Positions 1 through 6,727 of a stretch of 12,737 nt of DNA are shown here, in pieces (position 1 is the stretch's first letter; each line of letters begins with the position of its first letter). The notes beneath the pieces were generated by a model. That model was given only the letters and a program-made list of their open reading frames with translations. It was not told the DNA's origin and did no database searches. The DNA is taken from NCBI GenBank assembly GCA_043798815.1, contig JAZDOH010000043.1:1-12737 (forward strand), read 5' to 3'. Origin of the DNA: JAZDOH01 sp043798815. GTDB taxonomy: Bacteria; Patescibacteriota; Gracilibacteria; UM-FILTER-43-11. A program made the translations under genes and the position numbers.

Positions 1-150
1 CAACTCCAGTTCTGCAACCGGTGCGGGAATTCGCTGGGTGGGGGAACTCCCCCGCCTAGCGGAGGGGTGCCTCCTCCGACTGCCACCCCCTCCGATGGTC
101 CCTCGACCACCCCCAGTGCGACGACGGGAAGGCGTCGCGAAAACATCTGA
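1..150 (+). CDS. C-terminal end of a zinc-ribbon protein, paralogue of the next gene (5' end outside window)
   Basis: Only the last 49 codons are in the window; the frame is open to the left edge and ends with TGA at 148-150. The visible protein has a CNRCG knuckle near its start (Cys residues 5 and 8 of the fragment), a Gly/Pro-rich linker, and the tail GPSTTPSATTGRRRENI. The complete protein encoded at 378-1301 has the same arrangement: second CxxC pair, Pro-rich linker, then GPSTTPDATTGRRRGNI. This is therefore almost certainly the second half of a zinc ribbon on a tandem paralogue. Function is unknown. If it resembles the full-length copy, the missing part would be a multi-pass membrane domain. 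The match to the next gene is strongest at its 3' end, where the DNA itself is nearly identical. Confidence 0.8.
   Translation, partial: QLQFCNRCGNSLGGGTPPPSGGVPPPTATPSDGPSTTPSATTGRRRENI
96..150 (+). repeat. 3' coding block, copy 1 (paired with 1247-1301)
   Basis: The last 55 nt of this reading frame match 1247-1301 at 52 of 55 positions without gaps, counted by eye. The block contains two short palindromes: TGGTC-cctc-GACCA (96-109) and GCGACG-9 nt-CGTCGC (118-138). It encodes the shared tail ending in GRRR(E/G)NI. Confidence 0.85.
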
Positions 151-164
151 GCGATGATGATGGA

Positions 165-197
165 CCCCGGGGCAAGCCTAAAAAGCTTGCCCCGGGG
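165..197 (+). terminator. GC-rich hairpin after the first zinc-ribbon gene
   Basis: CCCCGGGGCAAGC (165-177) pairs perfectly with GCTTGCCCCGGGG (185-197) over 13 bp around the 7-nt loop CTAAAAA. It lies 14 nt after the stop codon, which suits a transcript 3' end. There is no following T-run, so it is not a textbook intrinsic terminator. It could be a stabilising 3'-end hairpin or a U-less terminator. A similar hairpin with loop CGAAAAA follows the paralogue at 1318-1361. Confidence 0.55.
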
Positions 198-209
198 GAC
201 ACATCTCTA

Positions 210-238
210 TCGACAAATACACTCAAAAATGATATAAT
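210..238 (+). promoter_or_regulatory. Sigma70-type promoter for the 378-1301 gene
   Basis: The -35 box TCGACA (210-215, one mismatch to TTGACA) and a perfect -10 box TATAAT (233-238) are separated by exactly 17 bp. The predicted transcription start is near 245, giving a leader of about 130 nt before the ATG at 378. This is the best promoter match in the window. Confidence 0.75.
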
Positions 239-253
239 TAAAAGATATCATTT
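227..253. promoter_or_regulatory. Candidate operator: inverted repeat across the -10 box and transcription start
   Basis: AAATGATAT (227-235) and ATATCATTT (245-253) form a perfect 9-bp inverted repeat around 9 nt, covering the -10 box and the expected start site. A second, wider inverted pair, CGACAAAT (211-218) and ATTTGTCG (250-257), encloses the whole promoter from the -35 box onward. Such placement is typical of a dimeric repressor site. No candidate regulator gene is identifiable beside it in the window. Confidence 0.45.
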
Positions 254-369
254 GTCGTTAATCGTCCCGAGAACTCGGGAGTGATTAGCGACAGATTGCT
301 CTTTTAATCCATCGCTCAGATACAATTCCGGGGAAACCGGAAACAACCTCCGGAAAACCCGGAAAGGAG
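253..369 (+). promoter_or_regulatory. Structured 5' leader with hairpins and a strong ribosome-binding site
   Basis: Three stem-loops can be drawn. The first (253-293) joins TGTCGTTAATC and GATTAGCGACA through an inner TCCCGA-GAAC-TCGGGA stem, nearly 18 bp with wobble pairs and a bulge. The second is TTCCGG-ggaaa-CCGGAA (326-342). The third is TCCGG-aaaac-CCGGA (349-363), whose last base is the first base of the Shine-Dalgarno sequence AAAGGAG (363-369), 8 nt before the ATG. The last stem could limit ribosome access, so translational control by a protein or by folding is plausible. It matches no riboswitch class I know. Confidence 0.5.
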
Positions 370-377
370 AAACAGTC

Positions 378-1301
378 ATGACGTTCAGGATTTTTGTGGC
401 GACCGTCATGGCCGCCGTGTTCACGTCACTTTTTTTGTTCTCAACGCTCGTTGCTCCGCCGCCCCTCCTCGTAGAGGCGGTGGACGAAATCCACTTGGCT
501 CAGGAGGGCCTCAAAAAGGCTGCCCCTGAGCCGACGTGGTACGAACAGATTTGGGGAGGAGTGACGGTGGTATGGGACACGGGGGGGGATATGATCACCG
601 AGGGGGTAGGAACTACCACAGAAAAAACCGCAGAAAAAGCGGTGTGGTGGGTGATCCTCAAGATCATCCCCCTGTGGGCAGTTGACTCCTGGATCACAAT
701 TCATCGTGATCCATGGGGTATTCTCCTCATCCCCCCGCCGGGCGAATTCGCCGCCATGATCCTGCTGGGATTCTGGCTGGCCTTCGCACTTCGTCAACCA
801 CCTGTCGTCCAAAAGGCGGGCAAGGTGGTAAACGAAGAGTGGCAGGAGTGGCACTACGTGCTGCCGTTCCTCGCCATCGCGATCGCTCGCGGAACCGTGG
901 GAGTGGTCGGAGCCTTGTGGCCGGATGCGTTCTGGTTGCTGGTGGCTCTGCCCGCCCTGGTACTGGCAGGCATTGCCAGTCGCCACCGCGCGTGGTGGCT
1001 GGCTCTGCGCATCGCCAAGCGGCGGGGCTGGCGCCAGATGGTCAAACACCTGGCGTACGAGCAGGGGGACAAACCTCCTCCCGAGGTAGCCCCTGAAGAG
1101 GAGGACGAGCCCGAAAAAGTGTACTGCGGACATTGCGGACGGGAAAACCTCCCGGACGCCGTGGTCTGCGGACACTGCGGGCAGCGGGTAACCGCCGCCC
1201 AAGTGGCTCCCCAGCTCGCACCCCAGAGAGCCACACCCCCCAATGGTGGTCCCTCGACCACCCCCGATGCGACGACGGGAAGGCGTCGCGGAAACATCTG
1301 A
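378..1301 (+). CDS. Multi-pass membrane protein with C-terminal zinc ribbon
   Basis: The 307-aa product has a hydrophobic N-terminus (about 4-26, signal peptide or anchor), then a segment rich in Trp and Glu. Further likely membrane segments lie at about 88-106, 113-138, 158-180 and 182-200. A basic stretch (202-224, Arg/Lys/Trp-rich) follows and suggests a cytoplasmic C-terminal half. There, an acidic linker (236-247) leads to a zinc ribbon with Cys250, Cys253, Cys264 and Cys267 (CxxC-x10-CxxC), and a Pro/Thr-rich tail ending GRRRGNI. The start is fixed by AAAGGAG 8 nt upstream. It is a tandem paralogue of the truncated gene at 1-150. Zinc ribbons on membrane proteins often mediate protein or nucleic-acid contacts, but no function can be assigned. 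A run of eight G lies at 581-588 inside the gene. A long opposite-strand frame over the same DNA appears to be an artefact of G/C-rich sequence. Confidence 0.85.
   Translation: MTFRIFVATVMAAVFTSLFLFSTLVAPPPLLVEAVDEIHLAQEGLKKAAPEPTWYEQIWGGVTVVWDTGGDMITEGVGTTTEKTAEKAVWWVILKIIPLWAVDSWITIHRDPWGILLIPPPGEFAAMILLGFWLAFALRQPPVVQKAGKVVNEEWQEWHYVLPFLAIAIARGTVGVVGALWPDAFWLLVALPALVLAGIASRHRAWWLALRIAKRRGWRQMVKHLAYEQGDKPPPEVAPEEEDEPEKVYCGHCGRENLPDAVVCGHCGQRVTAAQVAPQLAPQRATPPNGGPSTTPDATTGRRRGNI
1247..1301 (+). repeat. 3' coding block, copy 2 (paired with 96-150)
   Basis: This copy matches 96-150 at 52 of 55 positions. Its first palindrome reaches 7 bp when extended two bases upstream: GGTGGTC-cctc-GACCACC (1245-1262). 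The second is GCGACG-9 nt-CGTCGC (1269-1289). The conservation continues weakly past the stop codon (GCGATGA) towards the hairpin. Confidence 0.85.
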
Positions 1302-1317
1302 CTCTGAGCGATGAGAT

Positions 1318-1361
1318 GGTGTCCCCCGAGGTAGGCCGAAAAAGCCTATCCGGGGGGCACC
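1318..1361 (+). terminator. GC-rich hairpin after the second zinc-ribbon gene
   Basis: The left arm, 1318-1336 (GGTGTCCCCCGAGGTAGGC), pairs with the right arm, 1344-1361 (GCCTATCCGGGGGGCACC), with wobble pairs and one bulge. The loop is CGAAAAA (1337-1343). It starts 16 nt after the stop codon and, like the first hairpin, has no T-run. It marks the boundary between the G/C-rich block and the A/T-richer genes that follow. Confidence 0.5.
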
Positions 1362-1409
1362 TCCATCAATAATCAACTACTTAAAAAACTTATTCATTTT
1401 TTAACTCTC

Positions 1410-2639
1410 ATGTTTAAAAGAAATCCAGACAAATCACGGGCAGATGATAGACCAAGAGTTCTCCAAATTCTGGAGGAACGTGAACGTGCTGCTCGTGCAG
1501 TACGACAAGATATAGCCGGTGTGGACGCAACAGAGGGGGCAGCAGGAGCTGGAAAATTAAATCCAAAAGATTACTTTTTTGAAGAACTTGGAGGAAATCC
1601 ACCGGAAGGATTAGAGGCTTTAGGTGGTTGTCAGGAACGTTTAAAATTAATAATCGGCTTAATGCGTAATAAACGCCGTGGATCTGTGTTAAGAGACACT
1701 CAAAGTTTTTGCGAATATCTAGGATTCGATGAACGAAAGTTGAGACAGGTACTCATCATGGTGGCTGAACATTGTGGTGGCAACACAGATCTAACTAGTC
1801 TGCTAAGACAAATCAATACATTTGATATTCACTATGAAGACATTGTTTATCGCGATTTATTGGGAGGAAGACCTCAAGATTCTGCACGAGCCGTTAACGC
1901 AAGAGCAACAAGTTTAATAGCAATTTTAGACCAACTACCAGTATTAAGCGTATTTTCACCAACCAACATTAATGAAGCCTTGATGGATATTGCCATTGAA
2001 ATGAAAAAACCTGCTGCCGAACAGCGATCTTTGGCTGAAGTGGTTTCTCCTTATGGGTTCAGAGATTTAAGACCTTTCCCTCCTGAAGAAATCGATTTCA
2101 CTTCACCCACACTGCGTCCCACCCGCGTTGTTCCTCCAAAACCAGCGGGTCGGCCAGTGGCAGGAGCTTCCGGAGCCGGGAGACCTACGATAGGTCCGCG
2201 ATTGGATGAAGGCCCACGATTGGATGAAAAACCTGATATCGCCGATATATTAGATGGGGCAGGGATGCGGCAGGAACGGCTATTTTTAGAGGGGTTGTTC
2301 TTGGCCGTGAGAAATTTTAGAGATATGGAACGTTTGGGCGAATTGGTTTTGGAAATCGACGAGATAATGAATATCGACTTTGGCGCTCCAAGGCCTTTGG
2401 GCACGGAATTGTTCCTGGCCAGACAACGGGGTGACACTTCCATTTGGCCAACTTTGGAAAGGGTATTTCAGGCATCTGAAAGGGAATGGCCTGCGATAGT
2501 GCAAACAATCCACGAAGGATTAAGCGCCCTCGACAAACTGGAGCCGGTAAACAGATGGGTTGCAGGAGAAATAACAGCAAGACCAGCCCGAACTTGGGCT
2601 CCGAGAACCAGAGATATTCCGGATAGTGACACCTTTTAA
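1410..2639 (+). CDS. Uncharacterised soluble protein, first gene of the five-gene cluster
   Basis: The 409-aa product has no signal peptide or membrane segment. Residues 1-35 are charged and probably helical. Residues about 52-215 form a helix-rich domain containing Cys74, Cys101 and Cys122. Residues 220-275 are a Pro/Arg-rich linker holding the tandem repeat GPRLDE-GPRLDE. Residues about 276-385 form a second helical domain. I do not recognise either domain. The ATG is preceded by a pyrimidine-rich stretch (TTAACTCTC) instead of a Shine-Dalgarno site, as in most genes here. The next gene begins 2 nt after its stop, so the two are probably co-translated. No convincing promoter is visible between 1362 and 1409. 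Confidence 0.8.
   Translation: MFKRNPDKSRADDRPRVLQILEERERAARAVRQDIAGVDATEGAAGAGKLNPKDYFFEELGGNPPEGLEALGGCQERLKLIIGLMRNKRRGSVLRDTQSFCEYLGFDERKLRQVLIMVAEHCGGNTDLTSLLRQINTFDIHYEDIVYRDLLGGRPQDSARAVNARATSLIAILDQLPVLSVFSPTNINEALMDIAIEMKKPAAEQRSLAEVVSPYGFRDLRPFPPEEIDFTSPTLRPTRVVPPKPAGRPVAGASGAGRPTIGPRLDEGPRLDEKPDIADILDGAGMRQERLFLEGLFLAVRNFRDMERLGELVLEIDEIMNIDFGAPRPLGTELFLARQRGDTSIWPTLERVFQASEREWPAIVQTIHEGLSALDKLEPVNRWVAGEITARPARTWAPRTRDIPDSDTF
2193..2228 (+). repeat. In-frame 18-bp tandem duplication
   Basis: Two 18-bp units (2193-2210 and 2211-2228) both end in CGATTGGATGAA and encode GPRLDE twice at residues 262-273 of the 409-aa protein. They lie in the inter-domain linker, so this is probably a slippage product of little functional effect. 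Confidence 0.8.
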
Positions 2640-2641
2640 TT

Positions 2642-3544
2642 ATGTTCCACAACCGCACAACACTTTGGCATTTTCCTACTCAATCCGACCCTGTCGGCCA
2701 GAAACGGCTGACTTTTGCATTCGTGGATTCAATAAAAGGATTTGGAAGTAAAATCGCGGGCTTTGGACGCGGAACCAAAACATTCCTTAAAATCATCACG
2801 CTTCCCATATGGCTTCCATTTTATCCTCTGAAAGGAGCGGCAAGATTGGCGGGGAGAGGACTGGAAAAAGGAGCGGAAGTGGGAACACGAAGCGCTTTTG
2901 CCGTCGCGGAAACCGTGCGGACATTAGCGTGGAATGTGCTGGGAAAACCATTCACAACCCTGGCGGCTGCGCCTTTTGTGGACGTATGGAGAACGGTTGG
3001 CGCCAACACACGGGACATCATCAAGGGAATTTTCCGTATTCCCGTGAACGTCGTGCGCACGCCAAAAGCCATTTGGAACAGCATGAAAGAATCCGGAAGT
3101 AATTTTGGACATGGTGTCGCAAATCTTGCCACGTTTAAGGGGGACTTTTGGAATAGCGTAAAGCATTTCAAGTTGTTTCATCCCATTACATCCACCCGCA
3201 AAATGGTGGGGGAAGTGATGGGTGGCATTGGAGGTGTGGTATTGCCAAACGCGGCTCGGGCGCACTTAAAAGCCAGTTTTGAAATTCCGATAGACGTCAG
3301 CCGCAATGTGGTGACAGCCAAAACTCAATACTTGAGCCGCATGCGCCAATCTTTCGGTGAATTCATTGAGGGAGCCAAAAGCGTTCCCGGAGCCCCAGCG
3401 CGCGGTTATGCCAAGGGCGTGAATCCGGTTGATGAATTTCGCAAAGCCCGCGCGGCCTTAAAAGTAAAACAAGACGAAGCGGCAAAAAAAGCTACGGGTC
3501 GAGAGGCGGCAAAAGTAAAACAGGCTGTAAAAAAAGCGGCTTAA
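2642..3544 (+). CDS. Basic amphipathic protein with Lys/Ala-rich tail
   Basis: The 300-aa product is rich in Lys, Arg, Gly and aromatic residues. Residues about 28-240 contain many short hydrophobic or amphipathic stretches, including 47-66 with the LPIWLPFYPL segment. They are broken by Gly, Pro and basic residues, so membrane-surface binding fits better than a clean transmembrane topology. A similar nine-residue motif occurs twice, FRIPVNVVR (131-139) and FEIPIDVSR (213-221), suggesting an internal duplication about 82 residues apart. Residues 263-300 are a Lys/Ala-rich helix that could bind nucleic acid or acidic partners. The ATG lies 2 nt after the preceding stop and lacks a Shine-Dalgarno site, so translation is probably coupled. 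Family unknown; a membrane-associated scaffold is only a guess. Confidence 0.75.
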   Translation: MFHNRTTLWHFPTQSDPVGQKRLTFAFVDSIKGFGSKIAGFGRGTKTFLKIITLPIWLPFYPLKGAARLAGRGLEKGAEVGTRSAFAVAETVRTLAWNVLGKPFTTLAAAPFVDVWRTVGANTRDIIKGIFRIPVNVVRTPKAIWNSMKESGSNFGHGVANLATFKGDFWNSVKHFKLFHPITSTRKMVGEVMGGIGGVVLPNAARAHLKASFEIPIDVSRNVVTAKTQYLSRMRQSFGEFIEGAKSVPGAPARGYAKGVNPVDEFRKARAALKVKQDEAAKKATGREAAKVKQAVKKAA

Positions 3545-3599
3545 TGCCCATCTGCTAACAATCAAAATTTATATCATTTAACACTTAATTCTTTATCCC

Positions 3600-4547
3600 A
3601 TGAACAAACTAACCACACCCGAAACCGCAGGAGCCCCGGAAGCCGGTGCCGTTGAAACAGAAGTTTTAACCGCACTGGAAACCCAAGCGGAAACTTCCGG
3701 AGTAGAATCAGTTTCAATTGCTGAAATTGCGGAAGAGGCCAGAGCCCCGGAAGCAGCCACTGTTGTGCAAGCCACAACGGAAGCACTAGCCAATGCCGCG
3801 CAAAACCAACCGACAACAGATGGAAAACTGGAAGCAATGCGGGGGGCATTGGAGAATGTGGTGAGCCATCTAGAAACAGCCGCAGACACGCGTAATAACA
3901 CTACGCACGCTCTTATCAGACGATGGAGACGCCCCTCTCCTGTCGCAAGGATGGCGCAAATCGCGGGATTAAGCATGATGGCTTTGTTCGCGGTGGAACA
4001 ACATGCCGCGGCAACGCAATGTGAAGATGACGCGGTACGAGTTTGCGCCCGCATGCATCAGCGTGGCCAAACAAAATGCCTCGAAACTCAAAGGGCGAAA
4101 TTATGCAAAACAGTTGGAAAAGATACAGATAAAAATGAAGATACTGGAAAAAGCGACGCGGAAAAGAAAGCGGAAGCTGAAGCAAAGGCGAAAGCGAAGG
4201 CAGAAGCAAGAGCGAAAGCAAAGGCGGAAGCAGAGAGAAATAAGGAGAAGAAGGATGAAAAGGGTAAGGATGATAAAGATAAGGATGATAAAGCGGAATC
4301 AGAAACCCCATCATCTTCAACACCGGCTCCAGACGGCATTCCGGGGTGGTTATGGGCGGCCTTAGGCGCTCTGGGAATAGGCCAAGTGGTAGCAGGGGTT
4401 TATTTAAGAAAACAACATAGTCGCATTGCGCGGCTAGAAAGAACCAACAGAGAACTTGGACTGGATGGTGATAACCCCGCCGAACAAATGGCAGACATGA
4501 TAAGCGCAGCGGCTGAAACTGCCGCCAGAACCGCCAGGCGAACATAA
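3600..4547 (+). CDS. Two-pass membrane protein with four-cysteine outer loop and charged stalk
   Basis: The 315-aa product starts with an acidic Ala/Glu/Thr-rich region (1-100). A basic RRWRR patch (107-111) precedes a membrane segment at about 116-133. A second membrane segment lies at 249-268, followed by basic LRKQHSRIARLER. The positive-inside rule puts both ends in the cytoplasm and the 134-248 loop outside. That loop holds four cysteines (141, 149, 160, 169; C-x7-C-x10-C-x8-C), which could form a disulfide-held helical hairpin. A long Lys/Ala/Glu-rich helix (about 185-232) and a Ser/Thr/Pro linker follow. Lys/Ala-rich stalks occur in cell-envelope proteins such as TolA, but there is no TolA domain and I assign no family. 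The pre-ATG sequence TTCTTTATCCC has no Shine-Dalgarno site. Confidence 0.8.
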   Translation: MNKLTTPETAGAPEAGAVETEVLTALETQAETSGVESVSIAEIAEEARAPEAATVVQATTEALANAAQNQPTTDGKLEAMRGALENVVSHLETAADTRNNTTHALIRRWRRPSPVARMAQIAGLSMMALFAVEQHAAATQCEDDAVRVCARMHQRGQTKCLETQRAKLCKTVGKDTDKNEDTGKSDAEKKAEAEAKAKAKAEARAKAKAEAERNKEKKDEKGKDDKDKDDKAESETPSSSTPAPDGIPGWLWAALGALGIGQVVAGVYLRKQHSRIARLERTNRELGLDGDNPAEQMADMISAAAETAARTARRT

Positions 4548-4573
4548 ATAAAAAATTCTAATAATTATCTCCC

Positions 4574-6694
4574 ATGCCCTCACGTCCTTTACCCAGCGGC
4601 CTAACGAATTATTTGGTAACCGATGCCATGCAAGCAGTGGATGAAAGGGATCGTGCCTTTCTTTTAATGGGTCATTTAGAAGAAAGTCGTAATTCTCTTG
4701 CGGAAACTGTCGTTAATGGATTGGAAGAGTTAGCTGGCAGTCGCGCGGAAGTAGATTCAACTCGACATGATCGAATCGCGACGGCGGTACGTTTGATGCG
4801 CGAACAAAGTAAAAGTGCCTCTGAACTGGTTGCTAATGTGTTGGTCATAGCCGCTCGTGGAAAAAATGACGTCGCAGGGCAACGCGCCGCCATGATAGCG
4901 GAGCTGGCTGTTCTTGCGAGCCTTATTGAAGCTGTAAATGAAACACGTTTAGAAGCTACAGCAGTGTTATATGGAGAGCATGACGATGGCAAAACTCCAC
5001 CAGACGGCACTCGAATACCAGCTACTGCATTGGACGGTGACCTTACCCCACCAGACGGCACTCCAAATCCGGATGCTTCAATTAGAGATGGCGAACCGGA
5101 GTATCCGGAGAATGAAGAAGAGGCGGAGGCGGAGGCGGAGGAAGAAATACTTTCTCCGGTAACACCAGCGGTGCTCGCAGACATCGCGAAATTCGCCGAC
5201 AAACACGTTGTAGGGAATGTTGCGAGAGATATCTTGGAACCATTAACAAGAGATCATCCTACTAGTAAAGCTAAAGACAGGGCTATTGCTTTTTATATAG
5301 AGCTGGAAACTGCTGTGCGAAAAAATGACCGATTTAGAAATTCTTTTACGTCTGCAACTCCGCCGAAAGATCGGGAAATTGCTTACAGGTGGATTGACGA
5401 TTTAATACATTTGGCCTTCGAAATAGATCAAAATACTGACGTTCACCCCGCACCGCTTATTTTAATGGGTCGCAGAGAATGTTTAAGACAACGTTATTTG
5501 CTAGCCTCTAAACTGTACGGTCAGGCAACTTTTAAAATCATGGAATCAAGTGAAAGTCTGGCAGAACAAATCCGCCTTTTAAAAGTGATTCTTAGGGATT
5601 ATAACAACCCTGAATTTTTTGGTGGAGTAGGAAAGGAGAATGAAGAGGGGCTCAGTATTGCAAAACTGGCGTTGCAAGCATTGATTGATCGCTTGGAAAG
5701 AACGGGGGGAGAAGCTCTCGAGGACCAGACTCGCGCTCTAGGCCGGGAAGGCATGGGCAGTGCCGGAGGGGGTGAAGAAGGGGGGGGAGACGCGAAAAAT
5801 GGATATGACTTAAGAGTGCCTATGGATGTTGCTGCAGCCAGGGCTAAAGAAGAACCTGGTCAGCGAGGAGTCCAAATAGCAGGGGAAATCAGTACCTCAA
5901 TTGTACCTTCAGCTGAAATCCCAAGAGTGGAAAGATTGTATGCTCCAATACACACCGGAAACGGAGATTGTGTCTTCCTGCGGCAGGGGGTGGGTGAAGG
6001 CCTGCATACGATACGCTTTGACGATCCCGGAACAGTTGAAGGGCCGCGGCCGGTGCGCTTCATGGTGGATGATGGAGTCATTCAAGTGGCAGTAAATAGA
6101 ACCGGAGGTACAAAAGTCGCGGGATCATACGGAGTAATGCAAATTCCTGAAAAAAAGCAAGGTAGTCTTAGTCGCAGACTTTTTGTTAAGGGCGTAAAAC
6201 CCGGCGACGCGCTCCAACTCACTGCCATCGGAAAAAACAATAGAGATGAACAAGTGGTAAGCCCGCCTTCAAAAATCGTTTACGTGATGAGCGAACCCGT
6301 GATAGAACAAAGGACAATCCGGAGGGGACTTTTCAGGGGACGAGCGATTGGTAGTCATAATTTAGAGGAGAAAAGGGGGGTTGTTTTAATAGAGGGAACT
6401 GTTCCAGGGTTCAACCCCGCTGGCGCCAAACTGTTTTGTCAAATGCCTATAACACAGGAAGAATATTATGATAAGGAACCGCACAAACCTGAGGAGCAAT
6501 ACAGCATGCGCATAGATCAGACCGCTTTTTGGAAGACAGTCGAAGTTGTACCTAACGCCTCTGGTGGCTTTATCGTTGAAACAGAATACAAAGGTGAGCA
6601 TGTTTTCTACCTGGAAACCCATGAAGATCGTCATGGCAGATCGGAAAAAAGCCGTGAAATAAAAGTCAAAGTCACAGGTTCTTTCTGGATGTAA
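4574..6694 (+). CDS. Large protein with N-terminal domain shared with the downstream phosphatase; C-terminal beta domains
   Basis: In the 706-aa product, residues 6-132 are a helical domain clearly homologous to the start of the 917-aa protein downstream. Both share LP(S/T)GLT near the N-terminus and SASELVANVLV, followed by a spaced QRAAM...AEL motif. A low-complexity acidic linker (about 134-192) carries PPDGT twice and a Glu/Ala run. Residues 195-385 are helical and unrecognised. A Gly/Glu linker (390-410) leads to residues about 445-705, where alternating beta-type segments suggest two or more beta-sandwich or Ig-like domains, a structural guess. There is no signal peptide, so it is probably cytoplasmic. 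The start is supported by the aligned start of its paralogue; the pre-ATG sequence is TAATTATCTCCC. A run of eight G (5780-5787) lies in the Gly linker. Confidence 0.82.
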   Translation: MPSRPLPSGLTNYLVTDAMQAVDERDRAFLLMGHLEESRNSLAETVVNGLEELAGSRAEVDSTRHDRIATAVRLMREQSKSASELVANVLVIAARGKNDVAGQRAAMIAELAVLASLIEAVNETRLEATAVLYGEHDDGKTPPDGTRIPATALDGDLTPPDGTPNPDASIRDGEPEYPENEEEAEAEAEEEILSPVTPAVLADIAKFADKHVVGNVARDILEPLTRDHPTSKAKDRAIAFYIELETAVRKNDRFRNSFTSATPPKDREIAYRWIDDLIHLAFEIDQNTDVHPAPLILMGRRECLRQRYLLASKLYGQATFKIMESSESLAEQIRLLKVILRDYNNPEFFGGVGKENEEGLSIAKLALQALIDRLERTGGEALEDQTRALGREGMGSAGGGEEGGGDAKNGYDLRVPMDVAAARAKEEPGQRGVQIAGEISTSIVPSAEIPRVERLYAPIHTGNGDCVFLRQGVGEGLHTIRFDDPGTVEGPRPVRFMVDDGVIQVAVNRTGGTKVAGSYGVMQIPEKKQGSLSRRLFVKGVKPGDALQLTAIGKNNRDEQVVSPPSKIVYVMSEPVIEQRTIRRGLFRGRAIGSHNLEEKRGVVLIEGTVPGFNPAGAKLFCQMPITQEEYYDKEPHKPEEQYSMRIDQTAFWKTVEVVPNASGGFIVETEYKGEHVFYLETHEDRHGRSEKSREIKVKVTGSFWM
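4997..5063 (+). repeat. Two exact 16-bp direct repeats encoding PPDGT
   Basis: CCACCAGACGGCACTC occurs at 4997-5012 and 5048-5063, 51 bp apart and in the same frame. Both encode PPDGT in the acidic linker of the 706-aa protein. Confidence 0.8.
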
Positions 6695-6727
6695 CGAACG
6701 GACTAGTCGCGCTTGTCGCATTTTCTT

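Noticed and set aside
165..197. CRISPR or attachment-site reading of the GC-rich hairpins
   Set aside because: There are only two related hairpins, each right after a paralogous stop codon, with no spacer pattern and no integrase or Cas gene nearby.
441..1376. 311-codon minus-strand open frame over the zinc-ribbon gene
   Set aside because: It is slightly longer than the sense gene, but has no membrane or motif pattern, no ribosome-binding site and no paralogue. The sense gene has all of these. Long antisense frames are common in G/C-rich genes.
4003..4365. 120-codon Lys/Arg-rich plus-strand frame and 209-codon Leu-rich minus-strand frame over the membrane-protein gene
   Set aside because: Both arise from the purine-rich Lys/Ala/Glu-coding stretch read in other frames.
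6713..6727. TTG start at 6713 for the phosphatase gene
   Set aside because: The ATG at 6728 aligns residue for residue with the start of the 706-aa paralogue, and the five extra codons have no counterpart there.
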